From positions 62,001 to 126,000 of the forward strand of contig DATGHU010000007.1 in the NCBI GenBank assembly GCA_035307765.1: a stretch of 64,000 nt of DNA, read 5' to 3'. Made by a program: the position numbers and the translations under genes. The notes beneath the pieces were generated by a model. The model saw nothing but the letters and a program-made list of their open reading frames with translations. It did not search any database and was not told where the DNA came from. Source of the stretch: a bacterium. GTDB lineage: Bacteria; Sysuimicrobiota; Sysuimicrobiia; Sysuimicrobiales; Segetimicrobiaceae. Of the stretch, positions 19,045 to 28,177 are shown piece by piece. Each line of letters opens with the position of its first letter. Position 1 is the stretch's first letter.

Positions 19045-19201
19045 GGCCAATCCCACCTCCCACTTGCCTTTTGCTCCGGCGGGCCTCCCATTCTCGACCT
19101 TCCACCCAGATGTTGCCCACCTTGTGCGCTCACCGAGTGCACGGTGATTAGCAAAATCGGACACCGCGCCCGGAGTCAGCTTTCGGAAACGCTTGATAAT
19201 T

Positions 19202-19277
19202 TGGCGCGCCCGGAGGGATTTGAACCCCCGACCTACGGCTCCGGAGGCCGACGCTCTATCCGCTGAGCTACGGGCGC
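19202..19277 (-). tRNA. tRNA-Arg(CCG)
   Basis: A 76-nt tRNA with encoded CCA. The acceptor GCGCCCG (from 19277) pairs with CGGGCGC near the 3' end. The D-arm is GCTC...GAGC, the anticodon loop is CTCCGGA with anticodon CCG (reads CGG), and the T-arm contains GGTTCAAATCC. The only stem irregularity is a T-T at the base of the anticodon stem. Confidence 0.95.
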
Positions 19278-19286
19278 GTCGTCCCT

Positions 19287-19292
19287 ATTATA
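19287..19292 (-). promoter_or_regulatory. -10 element of the tRNA-Arg promoter
   Basis: TATAAT on the minus strand, 10 nt before the mature tRNA 5' end. The -35 region is weak. The IS256 insertion ends 40 nt further upstream, so the promoter is intact. Confidence 0.6.
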
Positions 19293-19331
19293 ACAAAGGA
19301 AGCGAAAGAGAGTCGGCCCACCCCGAAGTGA

Positions 19332-20427
19332 GGTAGTGTACAGTGCTTTGTGTAAAAGGCAGGGCTCCGATGAGAGAGGGCGTATCCCCAACCCCAAACC
19401 TAGGGCCAACCAAGTCAAGGGAGGGATACGCCCATGGCCAGTGTACGACCACTGACCGATCTTACCGTAGCCGATCTGTGGAGGGAGGTCAAGGATCCGG
19501 CCACCCTGTGGGGCGGCGTCTCGCAGCAAACGCTGCGGACGGTCAAGCTCCTGTTGGAGAACCGCATGCATGACGAGCTGCACGCCTATCTCCATGCCGG
19601 CCGGTATGTCCGCGACCATGGCCGCGTCGGCTACCGGAATGGGGTCTACCGCCGGCACCTCACCACGACCTGGGGCACCATCCCAGATCTCCAGATCCCC
19701 CGGGCGCGGGATGCGGGTTTCCAGCCCTCCGTGGTGGCGCGCTACCAACCGCGCACGGACCAGGTGAATCGCCTCGTCCACGCCGTCTTCCTCGGTGGCC
19801 TCAGTACCCGCCGGGTGGGCCCGATCCTGGCCCCCCTCCTGGGCGATACGGTCAGTCCCGCCACCGTGTCGAAGATCACCCAGGCCCTCGATCAGGCCGT
19901 GGCGGCTTTTCATGTCCGTCGCCTCGCCGATCACTACCGCTATCTCTTCCTCGATGCGGTCACGCTCCGCGTCAAAACCCCCGATGGCACCCGGCGGCGC
20001 CATGCCCTCGTCGCCTACGGTCTCACCGCTACCGGCCGCCGCGAACTCCTCGACTACCGCCTCGTCCGGCAAGAATGCCAGGCCACCTGGGAGCCCTTCC
20101 TCATCAATCTCGCCTGCCAGGGCCTCACCGGCGCGGCGCTGCGCTTGATCACGACCGACGGCCATGCCAGCTTGCACGCCGCCCTCCCCCTCGTCTATCC
20201 GCAGGTCCCGCGCCAAGCCTGCTGGGTCCACGTCCTGCGCAACGTGCGGACCACGAACGCGATTGAACGGGCCTTCCGCGAGGTCCGCCGGCGCACCCGC
20301 CCCATGTCCTGCTTCACGAATACGGCCAGTTGCGATCGCATCATGTTTGCCGTGATCTGGGCGTTCAATCAACATGCCGCGGGGCGTCCTCTCTCGTGGG
20401 AATCTACACAAAAACCTTGACACTACC
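19332..20427 (+). mobile_element. IS256-family insertion sequence, internally deleted
   Basis: The 1096-bp element begins with GGTAGTGT and ends with ACACTACC. The terminal inverted repeats extend imperfectly for about 26 bp, including a shared TTTGTGTA. One transposase gene fills the interior and ends inside the right repeat. Complete IS256 elements are about 1.3 kb, so roughly 0.2 kb is missing, matching the gap in the transposase. The intact ends and duplication mean it could still be moved by a complete transposase in trans. Confidence 0.9.
19434..20420 (+). pseudogene. IS256/mutator-type transposase with in-frame internal deletion
   Basis: 328-residue DDE transposase. Asp174 (FLDAVTL), Asp242 (ITTDGHA) and Glu278 (TTNAIERAF) are in place. 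The usual HxxRN segment reads VHVLRN (265-270) and is joined directly to RTTNAIE, so the second Asp to Glu spacing is 36 residues; in IS256 itself it is about 108. The helical insertion domain is therefore gone, probably abolishing activity. The reading frame is preserved across the junction. GGGAGG precedes the ATG. Confidence 0.88.
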
Positions 20428-20471
20428 CGAAGTGATGCCCATCCCGGGAGGGTGAGGGAATGCCGGAGAGG

Positions 20472-21503
20472 TCATGATTGCTGTGGGAACGCCGGGGGCG
20501 GGGGAACCGACCGCGACCGGCGCCCCTCCAGTATCGCCAGGAACACCGACCCAAGCCCCCAGGTCGACACCGCGAGTACCAACAGCCATCCTAGACGGGG
20601 AATGCTGAACGCGACGGCGAGGATCACGGCCCCGATCACCACCTCGTGGGCCACGTCCGACCGCCGAACGCGCTGACCGATGAGGAGGGCGACCGCGGTC
20701 GTTCCGAGTTGCAGAGCGACGAGGACCGCCACCGGCACCAGGAACGCCACGGTCAGCCCGATCACGCTGATCACCAAGATAAGGGCCAGCATCGCCGCGA
20801 TCGGCCATCCCAGGAGCCCGATCCCAAACGTTCCGAGTGGGTCCCTCTCCATCACCTTTGCCAGGCGGGCCGTGAGCCCGGGGAACAGGATGGCGACGAG
20901 CCAGGCCGATCCCACAAAGGTGGCCAATGCGCCAAGGTAAAGGAGCGAGAGAAATGACTTCAGCGCGAGGATCGAGCCCGCCGACCCCCACGGCCAGGGG
21001 GACCACGGACCGGGAGCGGGAAACGGATGGACCCACGGCGGCGGGAGGGGAAACGCGCGGGGCCCAGGCGACGGCAGCGGCGGCAGTTGGGGCAGCGGCC
21101 CCGCCTGCGGCTGAGCCCCTCCAACAGAGGCGCCCGGTTCCTGCTCGACCGTTCCGCCGATCGCCCGAGCCTGCCCGTCGACTACCGCCCCGGAATGAAG
21201 GATCACGTTGCCCCCGAGGGCGCGGACTGATCCTTCGATGTGCCCGGTGACCTCGACGCTTCCCCCAAGAGCGGCCGCATCGCCTTCAACCGTACCGTCG
21301 ATGGTCGCCGTCCCCCCCACCGCAATCGCGTCTCCGCGCACGATCGTCCCCGCGGGCACCTGGAGATCGCCGACCCGGAGAAGCAGCTCCGCCGCTCCCG
21401 CCGGTCGGGAACCGGCGAGGAGTGCGGTTGCGGAGATGAGCACGGCATATGCGACCGCCCTCCTCATTGCTGCGCAATGTTTGCACATCGTATCCACCGA
21501 CAC
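20472..21503 (-). CDS. Polymer-forming (bactofilin-like) domain plus membrane domain protein
   Basis: 343 residues in three parts. After a signal/anchor (about 13-38) comes a repeated Gly-rich beta-helix stretch (about 56-127) with units such as GDAIAVGG, GDAAALGG and GSVRALGG, as in bactofilin-like or polymer-forming domains. A Pro/Trp-rich linker (about 131-175) follows. The C-terminal half has about four membrane helices. The function is probably envelope-associated scaffolding. The GTG start at 21503 has GGAGG close upstream; the Met at residue 13 is an alternative. Divergent from the GT2 gene. Confidence 0.75.
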   Translation of the reverse strand: MSVDTMCKHCAAMRRAVAYAVLISATALLAGSRPAGAAELLLRVGDLQVPAGTIVRGDAIAVGGTATIDGTVEGDAAALGGSVEVTGHIEGSVRALGGNVILHSGAVVDGQARAIGGTVEQEPGASVGGAQPQAGPLPQLPPLPSPGPRAFPLPPPWVHPFPAPGPWSPWPWGSAGSILALKSFLSLLYLGALATFVGSAWLVAILFPGLTARLAKVMERDPLGTFGIGLLGWPIAAMLALILVISVIGLTVAFLVPVAVLVALQLGTTAVALLIGQRVRRSDVAHEVVIGAVILAVAFSIPRLGWLLVLAVSTWGLGSVFLAILEGRRSRSVPPPPAFPQQS

Positions 21504-21574
21504 GTCCCCCTCCGCTCGTTCAACAGCAGGAATTCACCCCCCATCGCGGAATTAGACCGGCGCAAGGGGGGAAT

Positions 21575-22207
21575 ATGCCTCGAGTCGCGGCGATCATACC
21601 GGCGTTCAATGAGGAACGAACCATCGGGGACGTCGTCGGCGCGGCGAGGCGATGCCGGCTGGTCGACGATGTGATCGTCGTCAGCGATGGTTCCCGGGAT
21701 TCGACGGTGTTGGCCGCCCGTCGGCACGGCGCCCGGGTGATCGAACTCTCTGAGAACCTGGGGAAGGGTGGCGCGATCGCCGCCGGGCTCGGAGCGACCC
21801 ACGCGCAATTTATCGTCCTCCTGGACGGCGATCTCGTCGGACTGACCACCCAGCACGTGGAAGACCTCTTGCGACCTGTGCTCAGCGGGGCCGCGGAAGT
21901 TAGCATCGGCCAGATTAAGCGCGACCTGATGCAGACGCTGTTTCCAAATTTCTCGGGTCAGCGGGCTCTGCGCCGTGAAGTCCTCGAGGCCATTCCCGAT
22001 CTCGAGAACACGGGCTTCGGCATTGAGGCCGTTCTGAGTAGGCACCTGAAATCGTCGGGCCTGCGTGCGTGCACCGTATCGCTGGGCCATCTCACCCACG
22101 TCCCCAAACAAGAAAAACACGGACTGTTTCGCGGTTACGTCGGCAAATTGAAAGCCACATGGCAGATCGCCAAATGGAGCGGCCGCAACGGCCGCGCCAA
22201 AGCCTGA
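21575..22207 (+). CDS. Family 2 glycosyltransferase
   Basis: A compact 210-residue GT-A fold enzyme. IIPAFNEERTIGDVV at the N-terminus, VVSDGSRDST, GKGGAIAAG and the metal-binding LLDGDLVGL are classic GT2 motifs of the dolichol-phosphate mannosyltransferase/GPGS type. No membrane helices are seen, so it is cytosolic or peripheral. ATG at 21575 follows AAGGGGGG; upstream in-frame codons lie in the divergent promoter region. Donor and acceptor are unknown; the neighbouring envelope-like protein hints at a cell-surface role. Confidence 0.85.
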   Translation: MPRVAAIIPAFNEERTIGDVVGAARRCRLVDDVIVVSDGSRDSTVLAARRHGARVIELSENLGKGGAIAAGLGATHAQFIVLLDGDLVGLTTQHVEDLLRPVLSGAAEVSIGQIKRDLMQTLFPNFSGQRALRREVLEAIPDLENTGFGIEAVLSRHLKSSGLRACTVSLGHLTHVPKQEKHGLFRGYVGKLKATWQIAKWSGRNGRAKA

Positions 22208-22214
22208 TCCCGCT

Positions 22215-22937
22215 TCACGGGGCGACCACCCGCACGCGCTCCCCCAACCTCGGTACCAGCACGGACCGGTCCTGCTCCGCGCAGTAGTCGAGGTCACCCG
22301 GGAGGTCGATCGCAATCACGTTCTGCCCTGCCCGGGTTTGCCGAAAGACCATCGCGGCATCCGCATTGCTTTGATAGAGCGCGTGCGCCGCACGCGCCGC
22401 GTCCGTCAGGTCAATCGGGCCGTGGGCGCTCGGGATCGCTACCGCCGCGTCGACAATCGCCCCCGCGGTGTAGGCATCGTCAAGACTGAATCGGCCCTCG
22501 CGCCCCGCACAGACAAGCGTGATCCCTGGACCCTCCGCCGCGGCCACCGCCTCACGGGCGGCGGCCGATCGGTTGCGCAGGCAGCCGAGCAGGACCACCG
22601 AGGCTTCGCGCGTCAGGCGGATGGCGCGGGTGCCGTTTGTCGTGGCAAACACCACCCGCCGGCCTGCGAGATCGGCGCCCGCAAACGCCGGGGGACTGTT
22701 CCCGAAGTCAAACCCCGGGGGAGCGACCCCCCCTTGTTCCCCCGCCAGGAGTACCTGCGGGTGGGCCTCACGGTATCGTCGGGCCGCCTCAACCTCGGGC
22801 GCGATCAGCACCTCCGCGCACCCCCGCTCCAGCATCGCCAGCACCGACGTCGTCGCCCGGATCACATCGATGACGACGATGGTCCGGCCGCGAACCGGCC
22901 CCACCTCCTCTGGGAGGAACGCCACGTGCAGTTCCAC
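22215..22937 (-). CDS. ComB family 2-phosphosulfolactate phosphatase-like protein
   Basis: Family members dephosphorylate 2-phosphosulfolactate in coenzyme M synthesis, but bacterial homologues are common without that pathway and have unproved roles. Motifs are VVIDVIRATTS near residue 20, LLAGEQGG, GFDFGNSP and TTNGTRAI. The 240 residues are full length. A GTG start with AGGA upstream lies 6 nt after the M48 protease gene, so the two are probably co-transcribed. The Mg2+-dependent phosphatase activity is inferred. Confidence 0.85.
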   Translation of the reverse strand: MELHVAFLPEEVGPVRGRTIVVIDVIRATTSVLAMLERGCAEVLIAPEVEAARRYREAHPQVLLAGEQGGVAPPGFDFGNSPPAFAGADLAGRRVVFATTNGTRAIRLTREASVVLLGCLRNRSAAAREAVAAAEGPGITLVCAGREGRFSLDDAYTAGAIVDAAVAIPSAHGPIDLTDAARAAHALYQSNADAAMVFRQTRAGQNVIAIDLPGDLDYCAEQDRSVLVPRLGERVRVVAP

Positions 22938-22943
22938 AGGATC

Positions 22944-24086
22944 CTAGAACTTCCTATAGTAGGGAGTCGCCGCCAGCGCCTCAGCGAGGCGAGCCCGAAC
23001 CGTCTCCGCAAGGCCCTTCGGCGTCCCCTTGGCGTAGGCGACGTCCTCGGGTGTGACCTCGAATAGCCGCGTCTGTCCTCCGATCACCGACCACCGGTCC
23101 AGCAGAGCCACCGCCCGCACGTCGTACGGCTCGGGGTCGGTGTTGAAGAACGCGTTCAGCCCGGCCATGAGCGTCTGGGCCCGCTCGGCCGGGTCCTGCC
23201 CGTTCACCGTCGCTCCCAGCTGAATGATCGGCCGCCCGTCGACGAGCACCGTCACCGGCTGCCCGGCGGCAGGGGTCGCGGGCGCGAGCGCAAGCCTGAG
23301 GTAGCCCTCGGGGATCCGTCGAACGATCGGGATGCCGCGGGACTTGAGATCCTGCTCGACGTAGACGACCCGCTCATCCGGTTTCGGGTGGTCGTAGAAA
23401 ACCAGGCTCACATCCGGCTGTCCCGTCAGTTTGTCCACCTGAGCGAGGTGTTCCAGCAGGGTCAGCATCGCCACCGGGGAGTAGCTCGTCTTAACGAGGT
23501 AGGAAATCCCGGTAAGATCGGCTTCCTTCTCAAGATCCCGCTGATAGTCGGACATCGCGCCCTGAACGGCGAGCTGCGCGCCGGCGAGCGGCACCGCCGA
23601 TCTGGCGAGCACGGAAAGGGCCGCCGCAACGACCATCGCCGGGATGGCCCGCTTCTGACGCGCCTCCTGAATATAGTAGTGGCGGTGCGCGACGTGGGTC
23701 AGTTCGTGGGCCAGGACCGCGGCGAGTTCGTCGTCCGATCGGACGAACTTCATCATTCCCTTGGTGACGTAGACATACCCTCCGGGGAGGCTGAGCGCGT
23801 TTGGCCCCGGGATATCGAGGATCTTGAAGTGGTACGTCAGGTCCTGGCGATCCACCGCCCGGACCAGAGCGGCGGAGACCCGGTTGACCCGCTCGACCAT
23901 CTCCGGGTCGGTCACCACCCGGTAGTGGGACTCGATTTCCTTGGCGATTTGGGCGCCGAGCTTGACTTCATCGCTGGTCTGGTCGGCGCGCACAGCGGCG
24001 GGCCAGACGAGGGCGCACAACGCCACTCCCACGACGGCCACCCCGATCCGATGAGTCAACTCTGAGAGATGCAGGTTTCGGAACAT
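22944..24086 (-). CDS. M48 family metalloprotease, exported
   Basis: Zinc endopeptidase of the BepA/YfgC type. A signal peptide covers about 1-34. The zinc site is HELTH (127-131) with the downstream Glu188 in EKEAD. FRNLHL and the helix around 40-80 fit the propeptide-like segment. A C-terminal region (about 280-380) beyond the protease domain has no TPR repeats that I can see, unlike BepA. Likely role: envelope protein quality control. Gene length 380 residues. Confidence 0.88.
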   Translation of the reverse strand: MFRNLHLSELTHRIGVAVVGVALCALVWPAAVRADQTSDEVKLGAQIAKEIESHYRVVTDPEMVERVNRVSAALVRAVDRQDLTYHFKILDIPGPNALSLPGGYVYVTKGMMKFVRSDDELAAVLAHELTHVAHRHYYIQEARQKRAIPAMVVAAALSVLARSAVPLAGAQLAVQGAMSDYQRDLEKEADLTGISYLVKTSYSPVAMLTLLEHLAQVDKLTGQPDVSLVFYDHPKPDERVVYVEQDLKSRGIPIVRRIPEGYLRLALAPATPAAGQPVTVLVDGRPIIQLGATVNGQDPAERAQTLMAGLNAFFNTDPEPYDVRAVALLDRWSVIGGQTRLFEVTPEDVAYAKGTPKGLAETVRARLAEALAATPYYRKF

Positions 24087-24152
24087 CGTTCGCCCATGCG
24101 CTCCCGGACCGACCTGCAGCTGCGCCGGGCCGATCCTGCGCCGTCTATACGA

Positions 24153-24158
24153 ATTATA
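24153..24158 (-). promoter_or_regulatory. Candidate -10 element upstream of the M48 gene
   Basis: TATAAT on the minus strand, 67 nt before the M48 start, in a GC-rich surround. No good -35 is seen 17 nt upstream, so support is partial. Confidence 0.35.
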
Positions 24159-24351
24159 TCCTCCCGGAGCACCAACCCACCACCTTCTAACGTCCGCCGC
24201 AGCGGGAGGCCTGTCTCCAACGCGTCGGCCCGGCGCGCCTTCTTCCTCAATGCCCAGGATCTCGCGAACCTAGTCCCGCCGGGGCGCTCGTCCCGGCATG
24301 CGGCGAATTCCTTCCACAGGGAGGGCATGCCCTGAAGACCGCAGGGTGCGC

Positions 24352-25128
24352 TCACTCCTCACCGGTGAGGGCGAAGACTCGCCTGGCGTTTTGTGCGAGC
24401 GCCGCCGCGAGAGCCGTTTCCTCCATCTGACGCAGATCCGCGAGGACCCGCGCGGTGTGGAGCAAGAAGACGGGCTCGCACCGCCGCCCTCGCATGGGCT
24501 GCGGAGCCAGGTAGGGGGCATCGGTCTCCACCAAGACCCGGTCCAGGGGCACGGCCTTCGCCACATCGCGGAGCTCCGCGGACTTCGGGAAGGTGAGTGG
24601 ACCGGCAAACGAGAGCGTCCATCCGGCCGCGGTGCAGCGGAGGGCCCGCTCCAGTGTTCCGCCGAAGCAGTGCAGGACGACCCGGGAGACCCCCTCTTCG
24701 ACCAGGATCCGCTCGACGTCCTCGTGTGCGTCGCGATCGTGGACGATCACGGGCAGGTTCACCTCTCGGGCCAGGCGGAGCAGGGCGCGGAAGACCTCGA
24801 TCTGGGCGTTCCGAGGAACGGAGTTGCGGTAATAGTCGAGGCCGACCTCGCCGATGGCCACGACCCGGGGGTGCCGCGCCATCGCCGCGACCGCCTTCAC
24901 GGTCCCGGCCGTCACACCCTCGGCCCCTTCGGGATGGATTCCCACGGCGGCGACGACGGACGGATACCGCTCGGCCAGCACAACCGCGCGTTCACTGCTC
25001 TCCGCTGATGTTCCCGCGGACACCATCAACCCAACGCCGGCTTGAATCGCCCGCGCAACCACGGCGTCGCGATCGACGTCAAACGCCGCGGCATCCAGGT
25101 GGACGTGTGCGTCGATCCACCCGCTCAC
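24352..25128 (-). CDS. tatD: TatD family metal-dependent hydrolase
   Basis: A TIM-barrel hydrolase; family members act as Mg2+-dependent 3'-5' DNases in repair. All metal motifs are present: DAHVHL (6-11), GEVGLDYY, VIVHDRDAHED, LHCFGG and VETDAPYL. The length of 258 residues is standard. Its ATG overlaps the stop of the upstream oxidoreductase (ATGA), so they share a transcript. Confidence 0.92.
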   Translation of the reverse strand: MSGWIDAHVHLDAAAFDVDRDAVVARAIQAGVGLMVSAGTSAESSERAVVLAERYPSVVAAVGIHPEGAEGVTAGTVKAVAAMARHPRVVAIGEVGLDYYRNSVPRNAQIEVFRALLRLAREVNLPVIVHDRDAHEDVERILVEEGVSRVVLHCFGGTLERALRCTAAGWTLSFAGPLTFPKSAELRDVAKAVPLDRVLVETDAPYLAPQPMRGRRCEPVFLLHTARVLADLRQMEETALAAALAQNARRVFALTGEE

Positions 25129-26261
25129 GGCGAGGCGCCGCCTGCGGCCGGCGCGTGGTGTCCCTCCCCTCGGTCCACCCGGTAGGGAGACAGATCCACG
25201 CCCGTCCGTCCGGTCGTGATCAGCTCCGCGATCGCCCTCCCGCCGAGGGGCCCTTGGGTGAACCCCTGCCCACCGAACCCCCCGGCCACAAAGTACCCGT
25301 CGAGGCCGGGGACGGCGCCAAGATACGGACGGCCGTCCGGGGAGATCGGGCGGATCCCTGCCCAGGCTCCGGTGATCGGGGCGGTGGCCAGGGAGGGAAT
25401 CCGGCGCACCGTGGTCTCAAGCGCCTGGTCGAGATACCCCCACTCCACGGTGGTCTCGTACGTCTCCCCCACCGTTTGTCCTTGGACCATGATCAGGCCT
25501 TCCGCTCTGGTCTTGCAGTAAAAGTCCTTCTCTTCTTCCATAATAAACGGCCCCCCCGAGGGAAGGACCGTGGCGGGATCGACCACAAAGACCTGCCGCT
25601 TTCTCGGGGCGACCGGAACGGCCACCCCAGTCATCGCCCCAACCTCCCGCGCCCAGGCCCCCGCAGCGTTCACCACGGCCGGGGCATGGATCACCCCGGC
25701 CGTGGTCTGCACCAGCCGGACCCGGCCCCGCTCAGCCTCGACACCCAACACCTGGCACCCCTCTCGGACCTGCACCCCGCGGGCGCGGGCGGCCTCCGCG
25801 ATGCGCTTGACGGTGGGCAGTGGTGTGGCCCATGGATCCGCGGCGGAATAGGTCGCCACCGCGACGTCCTCCGTGTAGAGATAGGGGAACCGCCGCTGGA
25901 TCTCGTCGGGCGTCAGGAGTTCGACGGACACCCCGACTCGCTGGTGCATCGGGACCAGCGCACGTGCGTCCGCCGCCGCCTGTGGGGAGCACCACAGCAG
26001 CAGGCTCCCGTGCTCTTGAAGATCCGTCCCGAACTCGTCACGAAACCGCTGGTGGATTCGGACGCTCTCCATCTGAAACCTGAGGGCCTCTTCCGACCGC
26101 GATTGCAGCACCATCATGCCGGCGGCGCGCCCGCTGGCCCCCGCGCCCACGCTGGCGCGTTCAAGCAGCACAACCTCTCGCACGCCGGCTTCAGCCAGGA
26201 ACAAAGCGGTGGAAGCACCCATGATTCCGCCGCCGATGATCACTACGTCGGCTGTCTCCAA
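25125..26261 (-). CDS. FAD-dependent amino-acid oxidase/dehydrogenase (DAO family)
   Basis: GGGIMGASTALFLAEAG (9-25) is the FAD-binding Rossmann loop. The DAO fold continues with GASGRAAGM and the C-terminal FAD motif GGFGGQGFTQGP. Family members include sarcosine oxidase beta, glycine oxidase and the hydrogen cyanide synthase/proline dehydrogenase beta subunits. The G-I-R-P-I-S-P-D-G-R-P motif is typical of the sarcosine/dimethylglycine group. 378 residues, soluble. Substrate is unresolved; it is translationally coupled to tatD. Confidence 0.85.
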   Translation of the reverse strand: METADVVIIGGGIMGASTALFLAEAGVREVVLLERASVGAGASGRAAGMMVLQSRSEEALRFQMESVRIHQRFRDEFGTDLQEHGSLLLWCSPQAAADARALVPMHQRVGVSVELLTPDEIQRRFPYLYTEDVAVATYSAADPWATPLPTVKRIAEAARARGVQVREGCQVLGVEAERGRVRLVQTTAGVIHAPAVVNAAGAWAREVGAMTGVAVPVAPRKRQVFVVDPATVLPSGGPFIMEEEKDFYCKTRAEGLIMVQGQTVGETYETTVEWGYLDQALETTVRRIPSLATAPITGAWAGIRPISPDGRPYLGAVPGLDGYFVAGGFGGQGFTQGPLGGRAIAELITTGRTGVDLSPYRVDRGEGHHAPAAGGASP

Positions 26262-26548
26262 CCCGCTCCCTCCGGGGCGGTGCCTCGGGACTCACCGCCG
26301 CTGCCTCGGGTTCTACGCCTTGGAGGGGTCTCCTCCGATCGTCACCGCGCGAGCATCCCCCCGCCGCCCGGGGGCACGGCGGGCTTCACACCGTGGTCGG
26401 GCGGGCTGTCCCGCGGGCGGCGCCGACGTGACATCGAACCGCAACCGCCCGCGGCTCATCCGCACCGACGCGGGGAGAAGGTGACCCCTCGCGCGGCGGC
26501 CCTCCCGGGAGCGCGATGCGCGTCCCGCGAGGGCCGCCCCTATGCGTT
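26262..26548. other. 287-nt gap at the edge of the conjugative-type module
   Basis: No gene is supported. The only structure I see is the long GC hairpin at 26495-26538 described separately. Confidence 0.5.
26495..26538 (-). terminator. Long GC hairpin after the VirD4-like gene
   Basis: GGCGGCCCTC (26495-26504) and GAGGGCCGCC (26529-26538) are a perfect 10-bp inverted repeat. GGGA (26507-26510) and TCCC (26523-26526) form an inner stem. It begins 10 nt beyond the VirD4 stop. No U-run follows on the minus strand. Confidence 0.5.
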
Positions 26549-28177
26549 TTACGTCTTCATCCTGGTGCCGCCGATCGAGGGTCGGACGGAAACCCCACCC
26601 GCCGGCCGCGGCGCCGGCCGGCGCGCCGCCGTCTTGGATGGGCCGGGAGGGACAATGGCAAGCGGCGGCTCCGCCCTCCGCCGGAGCGGGAACGGCGGGG
26701 TCGGCACGACGAACCCTGGGATCGCAAAGTAGCGGGCCTGCCACAGGGGCAGCGGAGGAGACGATCCCGCCAGGGCGATCACCGCCCCGTCGGGCATCCG
26801 CGTGAGCTCCTCGGGCGGCATCAGCGGGCGCACGCGGGGAGAGATCGTGGCGCTCTGGCCCCCGCGGCCACTGGTCGTCAGTGAGACGGTCGGCACCGTC
26901 GTCTGCCCCATCCAGGCGCTGATCGTCCGTGCGGTCTCCAGATCGCCCGCTCGAAACAGAAGCTTCGTCTCGGTGTTGCCGACCAGGGTGCGCGCCTCCA
27001 CCCGTCCGTAGACCTCCTCGATCTGGCTCAGGACTTGGACCCCCAGCATCATGCTGATGCCGCGCTCCCGCAGGGTGGGGAGTGCTTCGCTGAGGCCAGG
27101 CAGGTAGCCAAATTGGCGGAATTCATCGAGATAGAATCGTACCGGACACCGCAGCCCGATGCGTTCCGACTGCTCCACCAGGTCGTCCAGCAGGTCAGCG
27201 ATCAGCCACGCGACAATCGGCTGCAGGCGCGAGCCGTCCGTCTCCGGCATCAGGATGTACAGCGCGGAAGGCGTTTGACCGATCTGCCCGAGATCGAAAT
27301 CGTGCGCCGTCGCTTCGACCACGAGCGGGTCTGCCCACGGCGCAAGGCGCTCGAGCAGGCCGGTGACCGCGGCTTCCTGGACGCGCCGCTCGCGGGCCGA
27401 GAAGATCCCGTGGCGGTCGCGGACCTCGGTGATGCGGCTTTCCCGGAGGAGCTCCCGCAGGAGCGTCGGGCCGCCCATGGCCAGTCGGTACACCGCCCCG
27501 ACCGTGTTTCCCCCCGAGGGGCGGTCCTGCTGCACGTGGAGGAACAGCAGCGTCGCAAGATCGGCGGTCGCCGCGGCATAGACGCGTGCGTCCCCGGAGA
27601 GACCGCGCGGCGTCGTATTCTGCACGAGCAGCGCGGCCTTCCGTTGAGCCCCCCCGATCGACTCGACCCGAGCGAGTGGATTGTACCCGATGGATCCCTC
27701 AAAGAGCGGGCAGAACAGGTATGCTCTCGCCCCGTACCGTCCGGCGGTCACGTTCCAGAGGGACCGGGGGCCGGATTTGACGTCCAGCACCACGATGCTC
27801 TCGCGCGCGGGATCCCGCAGGAGCAGGTTGGGTGCGATCGCACCGGCGGTCTTCCCACTCCTCGATGGGCCGACGACGAGCACGTGTCCGGACAGCCGTT
27901 CTTCGGTCAGGTACAGCGGCGTCCGCAGTTCCCCCCACAGGCCGAGAAGAAACGGGCCGGGGGCCATCAAGGCCCCGGCCTCCGCCCGATCCGCCCACCG
28001 CCCCACAGCAAGCGGGCACGGTGCGCCGCCGGACCTCTCGGTGGAGCGGAGCAATCCCGCGAGCACCGCCGCACTGGCGAGGCTCACCCAGAGCATCGGG
28101 GCAGAGCGGAGCAGCCCCATCCAGACGATGAGCAGCATAGCGGGAAGAGCGACGAGCACGAGGCCTCTTCGCGTCAT
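26549..28177 (-). CDS. VirD4/TraG-type coupling ATPase
   Basis: Type IV coupling proteins link a relaxosome to a secretion channel and pump DNA. Two N-terminal hydrophobic segments (about 5-22 and 27-43) anchor the 542-residue protein. Walker A is GPSRSGKT (103-110), Walker B VRFYLDEF (346-353), followed by LGVQVLSQIEEVYG and NTETKLLFRAGDLETARTIS, the typical VirD4 motif III region. The C-terminus is Pro/Arg-rich and poorly conserved. Its ATG overlaps the stop of the replication-relaxation gene by ATGA. No relaxase, VirB4 or mating-channel genes are nearby. Confidence 0.9.
   Translation of the reverse strand: MTRRGLVLVALPAMLLIVWMGLLRSAPMLWVSLASAAVLAGLLRSTERSGGAPCPLAVGRWADRAEAGALMAPGPFLLGLWGELRTPLYLTEERLSGHVLVVGPSRSGKTAGAIAPNLLLRDPARESIVVLDVKSGPRSLWNVTAGRYGARAYLFCPLFEGSIGYNPLARVESIGGAQRKAALLVQNTTPRGLSGDARVYAAATADLATLLFLHVQQDRPSGGNTVGAVYRLAMGGPTLLRELLRESRITEVRDRHGIFSARERRVQEAAVTGLLERLAPWADPLVVEATAHDFDLGQIGQTPSALYILMPETDGSRLQPIVAWLIADLLDDLVEQSERIGLRCPVRFYLDEFRQFGYLPGLSEALPTLRERGISMMLGVQVLSQIEEVYGRVEARTLVGNTETKLLFRAGDLETARTISAWMGQTTVPTVSLTTSGRGGQSATISPRVRPLMPPEELTRMPDGAVIALAGSSPPLPLWQARYFAIPGFVVPTPPFPLRRRAEPPLAIVPPGPSKTAARRPAPRPAGGVSVRPSIGGTRMKT

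Larger units (their letters stand above)
19324..20435. repeat. 8-bp target-site duplication flanking the IS
   Basis: CGAAGTGA occurs at 19324-19331 and again at 20428-20435, directly abutting the element ends. Eight bases is normal for IS256-family insertions. The perfect match suggests a fairly recent insertion. Confidence 0.85.
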
